Below are positions 1-7,663 of a DNA stretch of 46,772 nucleotides, one piece after another (positions within the stretch are counted from its first letter, which is position 1; each line of letters begins with the position of its first letter). This DNA comes from JAGLCW01 sp964422555 (GTDB lineage: Bacteria; Caldisericota; Caldisericia; UBA6126): positions 1 to 46,772 of the forward strand of contig CAYRBR010000005.1 of NCBI GenBank assembly GCA_964422555.1, given 5' to 3'. The translations under genes and the position numbers were made by a program. The notes beneath the pieces were generated by a model. The model ran no database searches, was not told the DNA's origin, and was given only the letters and a program-made list of their open reading frames with translations.

Positions 1-740
1 CGTTCAGAACCGTAGCATGTGCCCTTTTTGTCCATAAATAACACATCATCTTGCCGTATTGTAACGCCTTCTGGTTTTTCTAATTGGTGATCGTGGCAAG
101 TAAGTGTAGATTTCCCTGTTCCACTTAAACCAAAAAAGATAGCTCCTTTTTCGGTTACGTTTCCTTTTTCATCTTTCACTTTCAAAACTTTACTACCGGC
201 ATGGAGTCCAAGGCATTCCAATTTTTGCTTAACATACCACATGCCCAAACGCAGAAATGATTTTTTTACTTCTCCGGTATAGTCAGATCCGAAGATATAT
301 GTTATGTAGTTTTTTGCATCTACAATGATTTTTCTTTCGGGCCAGTCTGGAATTGCTACAGTAATTAAATCATCTTGGTTTTCAGGATTGTCAAATAGTA
401 ATTGTCCCCACATAAAAGCCAATCGGGCAAATTCTTGTGGTACAAGAAGACGACAACCAATACGACAGAAAGGGTGGTCTCCCATTCTCCGGTACAGTTC
501 AATCATGGGTCTTTTTTGAAGACTTTCTAATCCTTTTTGAATAAGCTCTGCCTGTTCCTTTGTTGGCTCATCAAAAATAATTTCAGTGAATTTTGCACTC
601 CTGCTCATTATTTTGGAATAATAGGCAGGACTAGAAAACTCGGTTGTTGTTTCTTCCTTCTTAGCCATTTCTCGTAATTCTGAAAAATCAGGATTCTTCA
701 CTACGTTGTCTGGATAAAACCCATTAAATATCTTTCTCAT
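1..740 (-). CDS. pckA: Phosphoenolpyruvate carboxykinase (ATP), 3' part cut by window edge
   Basis: The reverse strand from 740 reads MRKIFNGFYPDNVVKN and stays open to base 1, so about 246 N-terminal residues are visible and the C-terminus lies outside. A P-loop GLSGTGKSTLT followed by CHD is seen near 85-125, preceded by a DYTGEVKKSFLRLGMW block and LGLHAGSK, as in ATP-dependent PEP carboxykinases, which interconvert oxaloacetate and PEP in the cytoplasm. The start has AGGAGAGG a few bases upstream and lies 10 bases after recO, so it is the last visible gene of the guaA operon. The kinase-2 region (DDVLFMDKKG) is not the canonical DDEHGW form, so this is a divergent subgroup. The family call is firm; the reaction direction is inference. 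Confidence 0.85.
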   Translation of the reverse strand, partial: MRKIFNGFYPDNVVKNPDFSELREMAKKEETTTEFSSPAYYSKIMSRSAKFTEIIFDEPTKEQAELIQKGLESLQKRPMIELYRRMGDHPFCRIGCRLLVPQEFARLAFMWGQLLFDNPENQDDLITVAIPDWPERKIIVDAKNYITYIFGSDYTGEVKKSFLRLGMWYVKQKLECLGLHAGSKVLKVKDEKGNVTEKGAIFFGLSGTGKSTLTCHDHQLEKPEGVTIRQDDVLFMDKKGTCYGSE

Positions 741-750
741 TGCCTCTCCT

Positions 751-1503
751 TTACGAAAAGTTCTTAAATTGACTTATAGTTAGACACTCTTTGGAAAGAA
801 AGCCTTTGTATAACTCTTTCATTATTCTATCGATTTCTGAATAATTGAAAAGACAATTTGCTATTTGTTTTTCCTTTAAATCATTTAAAGACATATAGTA
901 CAATTTTTCAATTTGGTCTAAAAGAGAAATCGGGAAATAAGGATATACTTTTCTGTCTCTTGTACATTTATCGCAAAGAAAGCCGGATGCAATTGTTGAA
1001 AAAGAGAATATTTCCTGCGTGAAGGAATGCTGACATGTTCTACATTCCTCAAAATTAAGTGCAAATCCTGCTTCCTTTAAGAATTGCAATGAAAAATAGC
1101 TAGAAACGAACCGGCCTGCATTTTTATTTCGATCCAATATTCGCAATACCGACAATAACAAATAAAACAAAGATTGATGTTCTAGTTCTGTCGCCGTAAA
1201 ACGATCGACAATGTACTCAATGCATTGCAATGCAAGCATATTTTTTAGTGTACAGCCAGAAGAAACAAATGAGTCAATAACAGATATTTCGGTTACAGTG
1301 TAATACTGATTTCTTTCATACAGCTGAATGTTACAGAGCAAAGGAGGTTCAAATGAAGAAGCCCACTTGTTTGTAGTATGACGTGACCGTTTACTTAATA
1401 CCAGTAATCGCCCCTTATCAATGGTGAAACACGTTAATAACTTATCGTGCTCTTTGTAGGGAACTGCTTTCAATATAATGGCACTGGTTTTGTGAATGGC
1501 CAT
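751..1503 (-). CDS. recO: DNA repair protein RecO
   Basis: 250 residues, the usual RecO length. The N-terminus (MAIHKTSAIILKAVPYKEHD) is the OB-fold start typical of RecO, followed by an alpha-helical body and a zinc site made of C154, C157, C177 and C180 (two CxxC pairs). RecO binds ssDNA and RecR and loads RecA in the RecFOR recombination pathway in the cytoplasm. It lies 8 bases downstream of the TPR/CofE-like gene and just upstream of pckA, so it is probably co-transcribed with guaA. Nothing unusual was seen. Identification rests on domain pattern and length. Confidence 0.9.
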   Translation of the reverse strand: MAIHKTSAIILKAVPYKEHDKLLTCFTIDKGRLLVLSKRSRHTTNKWASSFEPPLLCNIQLYERNQYYTVTEISVIDSFVSSGCTLKNMLALQCIEYIVDRFTATELEHQSLFYLLLSVLRILDRNKNAGRFVSSYFSLQFLKEAGFALNFEECRTCQHSFTQEIFSFSTIASGFLCDKCTRDRKVYPYFPISLLDQIEKLYYMSLNDLKEKQIANCLFNYSEIDRIMKELYKGFLSKECLTISQFKNFS

Positions 1504-1511
1504 ATTTGTGC

Positions 1512-2696
1512 TTACACAGGACGAAGAAGAATAAAGGGTGTTTGCTGATCTCCGTTCCCGGCTGGATTGTCTGTCATGGCATCCCGAATTGTAGGATCCA
1601 GTTCGTGATTACTGCTTCCCACAACCCATGCAATGTTTAAATCATTCGCATCGATTACGGCTGCATCGCATCCAGTAATCTTCTTAATCATTTCTGATGT
1701 GGTATCCGAATTAGTAGGACCTAGAATAATGGAATAGTCGAAAGGAGCAATAGCACCCGGCATATCGTCAATTAGGGCTGCCTGTTCTCCTGCCATTCGA
1801 TAAAACATGCCCGATCCTCTCCACAATTTACTTATCACTCCTCCAAAAATGGCTGCAGATACAATTCGAAACCAACCCGATTCATCAATTGCTAGCTGCA
1901 TAGAAAGTGGATTACAAAGGGGAGCATTTCCACCAAAATCAAAATCGTCGTTGTGAACAAAAGAAGATAATAATTTGGCAGTTCTTGAGGCAGTAGCCAC
2001 GTCGATGGTTCGATATCGCTCTTCAACTACTGCAATTACACATGAGGCAACTGTAATAATATCCCCTTCTTGTCGAATAGAAGAAGTAAGAGTATCCAGA
2101 AGCTGAAAAATATTATCTCCTGGCTTTATAACATCTGTCTTGATAGGAATTCTTCGATAGCCATGTAGAATTTCAGGAATTGTAGTGACTGGAGTATCTT
2201 CTTGTTTTAACTCATTCAGTTTTCTTTGAATTCGACTACTCTTTGAATATTTTTTCCCCAGTTCCAAAATTTCTATTGCCTTTTTTGTTTCCCGTAAGTG
2301 GGTTAGTGTATCGGCATAGCGAAGAAAATCGCTATCGTGAAAATTGGAAGGTCGAAATGAAATAAATTTCTCAAACAAAGGAATCGCTTTTGCATACTCT
2401 TTCTTTTCCCATGTAAGTTTTGATAGTCTTTTTAGCACATATCGCAGAGGACTATAGGCAGAAGTGTCAAACAATTCTATTCCTTTTTCATAACAGGACA
2501 AATACCACTGATAAGCTGTTTCGGAATCGTGTAAATAATATAGATAGATATCGCCAATAAATAATTCATACCAAAGGTAAGTAGGATCTAACTGCAACCC
2601 TTCTTTATATTGCCTTATAGCTTGTTCAAATTTCTTTTCTATGCAAAACTGGTTCGCAGCTGTTCTTAATTCGATTCTCTTTTTTAATGGGATCAT
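1512..2696 (-). CDS. TPR protein fused to a CofE-like (F420-0:gamma-glutamyl ligase-like) domain
   Basis: 394 residues. Residues 1 to about 165 are tetratricopeptide-like helical repeats (for example FEQAIRQYKEGLQLDPTYLW and YAKAIPLFEKFISFRPSNF). Residues about 177-394 match the CofE/FbiB-type ligase fold: IPIKTDVIKPGDNIFQLLD, GDIITVASCVIAVVEERYR, and a C-terminal NPAGNGDQQTPFILLRPV. The CofE family adds glutamate to coenzyme F420, but homologues are widespread in bacteria without F420 and their substrate is unknown, so the reaction here is open. The gene starts 3 bases after the guaA stop and precedes recO. The TPR fusion suggests a protein partner or scaffold. No F420 biosynthesis gene is visible in the window. 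Confidence 0.7.
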   Translation of the reverse strand: MIPLKKRIELRTAANQFCIEKKFEQAIRQYKEGLQLDPTYLWYELFIGDIYLYYLHDSETAYQWYLSCYEKGIELFDTSAYSPLRYVLKRLSKLTWEKKEYAKAIPLFEKFISFRPSNFHDSDFLRYADTLTHLRETKKAIEILELGKKYSKSSRIQRKLNELKQEDTPVTTIPEILHGYRRIPIKTDVIKPGDNIFQLLDTLTSSIRQEGDIITVASCVIAVVEERYRTIDVATASRTAKLLSSFVHNDDFDFGGNAPLCNPLSMQLAIDESGWFRIVSAAIFGGVISKLWRGSGMFYRMAGEQAALIDDMPGAIAPFDYSIILGPTNSDTTSEMIKKITGCDAAVIDANDLNIAWVVGSSNHELDPTIRDAMTDNPAGNGDQQTPFILLRPV

Positions 2697-2699
2697 ATT

Positions 2700-4223
2700 C
2701 TACTCCCACTCAATTGTTGCGGGTGGCTTGGAAGTAATATCATATACAACTCTGTTAATTCCATCTACTTCATTCGTAATACGGGTACTAATTGTTTCCA
2801 TAACTGTAGCAGGTAGATGGTGCCAGTTTGCTGTCATACCATCTACAGACTCAACTAATCGAATTGCAACAACATGATGATACGTTCGTTCATCGCCCAT
2901 TACTCCCACTGTTCGAATTGGTAACAAAACAGCTAATGCCTGCCATATCTTTTTATCTTTATCATACTTATTAATTTCATCACGCATGATTGAGTCGGCT
3001 TTTTGCAAAAGACAAATTCGTTCTGGAGTTACTTCTCCAATAATTCGTATTGCCAGCCCCGGACCGGGAAAAGGATGTCTATCTACAAAATGCTCTGAAA
3101 GACCAAGCTTTTTCCCTACTTCACGCACTTCGTCTTTAAAAAGATACTGTAGTGGTTCTACTAATTTCAATTTCATATCTTCAGGAAGCCCCCCTACATT
3201 GTGGTGGCTTTTTATTTTAGCTGCAATCCCCGATACACCTCCAGAACTTTCTATTACATCGGGGTATAAAGTTCCCTGTACAAGGTAATCGGCCTGGTAT
3301 GCTTGAGCTTCCCTGTTAAATACTTCAATAAAAAGTTTTCCAATAATTTTCCTTTTCTTTTCGGGATCAGTTATCCCTTCAAGGTGTTTTAAAAAAAGTT
3401 CTGAAGCATTTACCCGTTGTATATTCAAACCCAGTTTCTGCAGCATTTCAGTTACTTCATCGCCTTCGTTTTCTCGCAATAGACCATGGTCCACAAAAAT
3501 GCATTTCAGTCTGTCTCCAATTGCTCTGGACACAAGCAAGGCTGCAACAGATGAATCAACACCCCCGCTTATTCCACAGATCGCTTTTTTATCACCAATG
3601 ACTTGTTTGATACGTTGAATTTCTTCCGTTGCAAAATCGAACAAATCCCAATCTTTTTTTACATTTACTATGGAAAGTAAGAAATTTTGCAAAAATTGCA
3701 TTCCATACTCACAGTGATGTACTTCGGGATGAAATTGAAATCCATACCTTTGCTTATCCACATTTTGGAAGGCAGCAAATGGAGAATGCTCTGTAGTCGC
3801 AAAGGTTTCAAATCCGACAGGAGGTTCTTCTACACCGTCCTCGTGTGACATCCAGACTATGGATTTTGCAGGAATATTCTTTGAAAGCAAGGAGGTTTCA
3901 CTTGTAATGTTGAGAACAGTTTTTCCGTATTCCCGGGCATTTTTCTTTTTTACTACTTTCCCGCCATACTGCACTGTCATAAGTTGATACCCATAACAGA
4001 AAGCCAGTATTGGAATCGGTAATTCCCATATTTCTTTGTCTAGAGTAGGAGAATTGTCTGCTAAAACAGATTTTGGCCCACCGGACAATATAATTGCCTG
4101 TGCTTCTTTTAATTTGTCGGGTGACACATAATAAGGATATATTTGAGAATACACACCAATTTCCCGAACTTTTCGCGCAATTAATTGCGTAAACTGAGAT
4201 CCAAAATCAATGATTGCAATCAT
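2700..4223 (-). CDS. guaA: GMP synthase (glutamine-hydrolysing)
   Basis: 507 residues, full length. The N-terminal class-I glutamine amidotransferase domain has the nucleophile C76 in AFCYGYQ and the HPE triad at 165-167. The ATP-pyrophosphatase domain has the P-loop SGGVDSS at 219-225, and the C-terminal dimerisation domain ends in KPPATIEWE. It converts XMP, ATP and glutamine to GMP in the cytoplasm. The start at 4223 has AGGAAGAGG six bases upstream. That ribosome binding site lies inside a long perfect hairpin (4229-4274), so translation may be gated. It heads the TPR/CofE-recO-pckA operon and follows the SIMPL gene. Confidence 0.97.
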   Translation of the reverse strand: MIAIIDFGSQFTQLIARKVREIGVYSQIYPYYVSPDKLKEAQAIILSGGPKSVLADNSPTLDKEIWELPIPILAFCYGYQLMTVQYGGKVVKKKNAREYGKTVLNITSETSLLSKNIPAKSIVWMSHEDGVEEPPVGFETFATTEHSPFAAFQNVDKQRYGFQFHPEVHHCEYGMQFLQNFLLSIVNVKKDWDLFDFATEEIQRIKQVIGDKKAICGISGGVDSSVAALLVSRAIGDRLKCIFVDHGLLRENEGDEVTEMLQKLGLNIQRVNASELFLKHLEGITDPEKKRKIIGKLFIEVFNREAQAYQADYLVQGTLYPDVIESSGGVSGIAAKIKSHHNVGGLPEDMKLKLVEPLQYLFKDEVREVGKKLGLSEHFVDRHPFPGPGLAIRIIGEVTPERICLLQKADSIMRDEINKYDKDKKIWQALAVLLPIRTVGVMGDERTYHHVVAIRLVESVDGMTANWHHLPATVMETISTRITNEVDGINRVVYDITSKPPATIEWE

Positions 4224-4228
4224 ATCAA

Positions 4229-4274
4229 ACCTCTTCCTGCTTTTTGTAAAAGTATATCAAAAACAGGAAGAGGT
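4229..4274 (-). promoter_or_regulatory. Hairpin covering the guaA ribosome binding site
   Basis: On the minus strand ACCTCTTCCTG followed by TTTTTG pairs with CAAAAA, a single bulged G, and CAGGAAGAGGT: 11 plus 6 base pairs around an 11-base loop. The 3' arm contains the AGGAAGAGG that serves guaA at 4223. The loop contains a TATACT that could be a -10 element; transcripts started from it would lack the 5' arm, whereas read-through from the upstream SIMPL gene would carry the closed hairpin. No U-tract follows, so it is not a standard terminator. The structure is seen; the regulatory role is inference. Confidence 0.6.
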
Positions 4275-4296
4275 AAACTACCGATTTAGAGAAAAC

Positions 4297-5058
4297 CTAT
4301 TTTTCTTTTTCTGTGCAATCAGCAAATAGAAACACTGCTTCCACTTGTGCAGTAATAGAAGTTGTTCCCGGCATAATGGCAGGACCTGTACCTAATTGCT
4401 CAGGAGCTCCACCATCATATCCTCGTTTTGCCTGTGTTACTGCGTTAGAGGAGACAACTCGAAGTTCCTGCAATGCAACAACTCCCATTCCTTCTGGCTT
4501 AAGAGAGGTGTCTGCTTTAACCCTGGCATCATTCGTAGCTGCTTCAATTGCTTTACGTTGCCATTCTTCTCGATTACTAATATCAAACTGCACTCCATGA
4601 ATTTGATTTACTCCACTGTTCATAGCTGTATCAATAATATCGCCTAGTTGAGCAATATCGAGTATTTTTATGGATAAAACATGCACTGTTTTGTAGCCAA
4701 TTAGCTTGGGTTCTTCCCCTGATTTATACACATAAACAGGGTTTACGGAATACGAAGTGGTTTGAATGTTCTCTTCTTTTATTTCTTTTTCCAACAATGC
4801 TTCTGTAACTTTTTGCGAAATCTCCCCATTCTTTTCCTGTGATAGAGAAGCTTCTTTTTCCTGTGTAGTTATACTACAACTAAATACTGCTATATCTGGT
4901 TCTGCTTTTACAATCCCCATTCCTGTAACAAAACACTTTTTTGGGTTTTCATCAGAAGAAACTGGTTGGTCAGCAGTTACTGATTTCTGGACTATAAAAA
5001 CCGATAGTAAAAGACATACGATAGTTCCAAACACAACAATCAATTTATTTTTCTTCAT
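4297..5058 (-). CDS. SIMPL-domain (DUF541) exported protein
   Basis: 253 residues. An N-terminal signal or anchor segment (MKKNKLIVVFGTIVCLLLSVFIV) is followed by a SIMPL/DUF541 domain: GMGIVKAEPDIAVFSCSI, a VNPVYVYKSGEEPKLIGYKT strand region and the characteristic AIEAATNDARVKAD helix. The family is secreted or periplasmic, with no firmly established biochemical role (BP26/OMP28-like, channel-forming oligomers in some species). The start has AGGAGG six bases upstream. It is transcribed toward guaA with a 73-base gap that contains the guaA hairpin and no clear terminator, so read-through is possible. Its upstream region is shared with the divergent Ktr genes. Confidence 0.8.
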   Translation of the reverse strand: MKKNKLIVVFGTIVCLLLSVFIVQKSVTADQPVSSDENPKKCFVTGMGIVKAEPDIAVFSCSITTQEKEASLSQEKNGEISQKVTEALLEKEIKEENIQTTSYSVNPVYVYKSGEEPKLIGYKTVHVLSIKILDIAQLGDIIDTAMNSGVNQIHGVQFDISNREEWQRKAIEAATNDARVKADTSLKPEGMGVVALQELRVVSSNAVTQAKRGYDGGAPEQLGTGPAIMPGTTSITAQVEAVFLFADCTEKEK

Positions 5059-5116
5059 ACTAGCCTCCTAGAAGTTGTTGCTATAAATAGAAGAAAAAAA
5101 GAAAAAAGTTCATGCA

Positions 5117-5145
5117 TTGACAAAAAAAGTATTATACTTTACTTT
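5117..5145 (+). promoter_or_regulatory. Possible promoter for the tandem Ktr genes
   Basis: A perfect TTGACA (5117-5122) is followed after 17 bases by TACTTT (5140-5145), a weak -10. A better TATACT at 5133-5138 is too close (10 bases). It sits 22 bases before the ATG at 5167. Confidence 0.35.
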
Positions 5146-5166
5146 TATATTTTGCAGGAGGCTGAT

Positions 5167-5823
5167 ATGTATTGTGTAATTGTAGGTTGTGGAATGGTTG
5201 GTTCAAGAGTTGCCACAATGTTAACAAGAAATGGTCACAATGTGGCAGTAATTGACAGAAATGAATCGGCATTTGATCGGCTCCCCTCTGAGTTTGACGG
5301 AATAACAGTTCATGGCTATGGCTTTGATGAAACTATTCTCAAACAAGCTGGGACAGAACAAGCCGATGTCGTTGCCGCACTTACTGAAAATGACAATGTG
5401 AACATTATGTCTTCTGCTGTCGCAAAAACCCTTTTTAAAGTGAAACGTGTTATCACACGTGTTTACAATCCTGACAGGGAAAAAACATTTCGAGCTTTAG
5501 GGCTTGAAATTGTCTCCCCTACTATTCTTAGTGCTGAACAGGTATACAGTCGTTTTATCATGGGAGAGAATAGTGCCAATTTATATGTGAACCAGAATTT
5601 TGAAATTATGGAACATATATATGAACCAATAGGGGAGGGAGAAACCGTTAAAGATATTGAGGCACAAAATGATCTTCGCATCATTGCAATCATCCGCAAT
5701 CACAAAATATCCCTGGCAAAAGACTCCCTAAAGCTTCTCAAAGGGGATCGAATTATTACTGCCATTAACATTCATACAATTCACGATTCCATTAAGGTTT
5801 TCGGGAAAGAGCAGGATCAATAA
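5167..5823 (+). CDS. TrkA/KtrA-type RCK protein, first of a tandem pair
   Basis: 218 residues from the ATG at 5167, which has AGGAGG five bases upstream; an in-frame TTG at 5152 lies within that leader and is not the start. The N-terminus MYCVIVGCGMVGSRVATML has the Rossmann GxGxxG, with an acidic residue ending strand 2 (VIDRN), so an NAD-type nucleotide is expected. Residues from about 140 form an RCK-C-like ligand domain. Such proteins gate Trk/Ktr potassium transporters at the cytoplasmic face. No TrkH/KtrB pore gene is visible nearby. It is 1 base from the second copy, so the two may form a hetero-oligomeric ring. The ion specificity is inference. Confidence 0.85.
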   Translation: MYCVIVGCGMVGSRVATMLTRNGHNVAVIDRNESAFDRLPSEFDGITVHGYGFDETILKQAGTEQADVVAALTENDNVNIMSSAVAKTLFKVKRVITRVYNPDREKTFRALGLEIVSPTILSAEQVYSRFIMGENSANLYVNQNFEIMEHIYEPIGEGETVKDIEAQNDLRIIAIIRNHKISLAKDSLKLLKGDRIITAINIHTIHDSIKVFGKEQDQ

Positions 5824-5824
5824 T

Positions 5825-6511
5825 ATGCATGTAATTATAGTAGGTGGCGGTAAAGTTGGTATCAACCTTTGCAGAGAGTTATTGACACTTGGGTACTCTG
5901 TTTCCATTATTGAACGAGAGGCTGAGAAATGTGAACGCATAGCCACAACCATGAATGCCCTTGTAATTCACGGAGATGGAACCGATCACAGTATCTTGGA
6001 ATCTGCTGGAACTGGACAGGCCGATTTCATGGTGGCAGTAACCGGACGAGATGAAGATAACTTTGTAGCCTGTCAACTTGCCAAAATCACGTTCAAGGTT
6101 CACGTTACTATGGCTCGTGTTAACGATCCTAGAAATGAATCGATCTTTAAAAAACTAGGGATAGATTTTACATTTACCACTACCTATATTGTCTCTAAAA
6201 TGATTTTGGAAACAATTAAGTGTAGGTATTGTGGATTCCCTTTTGTAATTCCAGAATTTTTAAGCGACAAAAGTCAATTTGAAATTATTCGAATGGTCTT
6301 ACAAATTCATTCACCAGGAGTGGGGAAAAGTTTTGCAAAATTAAATATACCAACAGGGTCACTTGCTATAGCTTTATACCGTGATGGAGCAATACAGATC
6401 CCGTACGGAGACATGGTTCTTAAAGAAAACGATACGGTTTATTTTATTACTGATCAGAAGCACATTCGAGCCATTCAACACCTGGTTTTGGGTCCTGAAG
6501 AAGAAGAGTAA
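5825..6511 (+). CDS. TrkA/KtrA-type RCK protein, second of a tandem pair
   Basis: 228 residues. The N-terminus MHVIIVGGGKVGINLCREL has the GxGxxG loop and an acidic strand-2 end (IIERE). It contains the GDGTD and AVTGRDEDNFVACQLAK blocks of RCK-N domains and an RCK-C-like tail with SFAKLNIPTGSLAIALYRDG and a final ENDTVYFITD. Its start follows the stop of the first copy by one base, so translation is probably coupled. It resembles the first copy only in the fold; the paralogues are clearly diverged, which fits a two-subunit gating ring. It ends 9 bases from the oppositely oriented gene at 6521, with no obvious terminator between. Confidence 0.85.
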   Translation: MHVIIVGGGKVGINLCRELLTLGYSVSIIEREAEKCERIATTMNALVIHGDGTDHSILESAGTGQADFMVAVTGRDEDNFVACQLAKITFKVHVTMARVNDPRNESIFKKLGIDFTFTTTYIVSKMILETIKCRYCGFPFVIPEFLSDKSQFEIIRMVLQIHSPGVGKSFAKLNIPTGSLAIALYRDGAIQIPYGDMVLKENDTVYFITDQKHIRAIQHLVLGPEEEE

Positions 6512-6520
6512 CAGCTTCCT

Positions 6521-7627
6521 TTACGATCCCAGTCGTGGAAGATAAAAAATGATCCCTCTCTTTTCACTGGTATTGATAAATTCAAACTGAGCTCCAATGG
6601 AATCAAGCATGCGTCTGGATACATTCTCTTTTCCAAAAGCACTTACTAAGTCTTCTTGTGATAAATAATAGGGATCTACTTCTAAAGCAAACTTTACTAA
6701 GGGAGAAGATTCAATTGAATGTGCTTTTACATAAAGAGTACATCCGCCCGTAAGGATTTTTAAAAACTCTGATACAATGGATTCCATCACAAAAAGAAAA
6801 TCCTCTCGTCTACCAACAATAATGTGGTTTGGATTGGATATCACAAATTTGATTTTTATATCCTTTTCTTCTGCCTGAAAAGTAATTTTCTGTTTCATTG
6901 AAGTGATAATTTTGGAAACAGAAGTAATTTTAATACTCGCTTTGGCCACTTTTTTTTCTTCCAACGACAAATTCTCTTGATCTAAAAATTCTTTCAGCTT
7001 GCGGATACTCTGAGATAAAACTTGTGTTGTTTTTTTTCTTTCTTCTAGTTCCACAGAAGGATTAATTAACAATGAAATGGAACCGTCAATCCCTGTTAAA
7101 TGCTGTCGAATTGTCTGCATGAATTTCGTCAATTCAAGGATATGTTTATCTTCGTTTGCTTTTTGTTGATATCTACTTTTCCGTTCGTAATTAGCCAACA
7201 CCGATTGAAGATATTCGTTTTGCATTTGAGCTTTGTAGAGTAGCTTTTTATCTTTCTTTCTTTCAATTGCCCTTTCAATAATAAATTTACGTTCTGCAAC
7301 AGTATTTGAAAATTCCAGCCAGAAGTCAATTCGTTTTTCTTCCAATAACCATTCGAGCATAGATTCCTTATGCTCGAATTCAATATAAATAATGGAAGTA
7401 GTTTCAAAGAGCTGTGTGTTTTCAAATTTATTTAAAAAAGCAATGCACTCTTCTTTCAAGAATTCATCGGAAAGAAAAATTAAATCGGGTTTTTCCGAAA
7501 GCAAAATTTCTTCTGCCATTGATAAATGCAACGATCCAACAATGTCTACATCCGGTAAAACTCCAAGATACTCTTTCAAAGATCGCAATGTAATTTTGGT
7601 GTTCGCAAATATATATCCTTTTTTCAT
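6521..7627 (-). CDS. Receiver-like plus degenerate histidine-kinase-like protein
   Basis: 368 residues from the ATG at 7627. Residues 1 to about 105 resemble a response-regulator receiver fold (PDLIFLSDEF occupies the phosphoacceptor strand, with Ser where Asp is expected). Residues about 110-165 are a charged coiled coil. A DHp-like helix (FMQTIRQHLTGIDGSISLL) follows, in which the phosphorylatable His position appears to be Gln. A HATPase-like tail (IVGRREDFLFVMESIV onward) lacks a recognisable N-box and DxGxG. It therefore looks like a signalling protein that has lost kinase chemistry. A TATAAT at 7634-7639 ends six bases before the ATG, so the mRNA may be leaderless; a TTG at 7642 would lie upstream of that -10. 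Function unknown. Confidence 0.5.
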   Translation of the reverse strand: MKKGYIFANTKITLRSLKEYLGVLPDVDIVGSLHLSMAEEILLSEKPDLIFLSDEFLKEECIAFLNKFENTQLFETTSIIYIEFEHKESMLEWLLEEKRIDFWLEFSNTVAERKFIIERAIERKKDKKLLYKAQMQNEYLQSVLANYERKSRYQQKANEDKHILELTKFMQTIRQHLTGIDGSISLLINPSVELEERKKTTQVLSQSIRKLKEFLDQENLSLEEKKVAKASIKITSVSKIITSMKQKITFQAEEKDIKIKFVISNPNHIIVGRREDFLFVMESIVSEFLKILTGGCTLYVKAHSIESSPLVKFALEVDPYYLSQEDLVSAFGKENVSRRMLDSIGAQFEFINTSEKRGIIFYLPRLGS

Positions 7628-7633
7628 TCCCTT

Positions 7634-7639
7634 ATTATA
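7634..7639 (-). promoter_or_regulatory. Perfect -10 box placed for a leaderless transcript
   Basis: TATAAT on the minus strand, six bases before the ATG at 7627. The -35 at 17 bases (TTACCT) is weak. If used, transcription would begin at or next to the start codon of the receiver-like gene. Confidence 0.4.
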
Positions 7640-7663
7640 CAAAATTCAAGTTAAAAAGGTAAA

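Noticed and set aside
2986..3288. 100-residue open frame antisense to guaA
   Set aside because: It is a codon shadow of a highly conserved gene; the composition is Ser/Pro-rich without any motif.
4230..4273. The guaA hairpin as a terminator for the SIMPL gene
   Set aside because: No U-run follows the 3' arm; the guaA start follows directly.
5152..5166. TTG start for the first Ktr gene
   Set aside because: It would include the AGGAGG ribosome binding site in the coding sequence; the ATG at 5167 is correctly spaced and begins the Rossmann fold.
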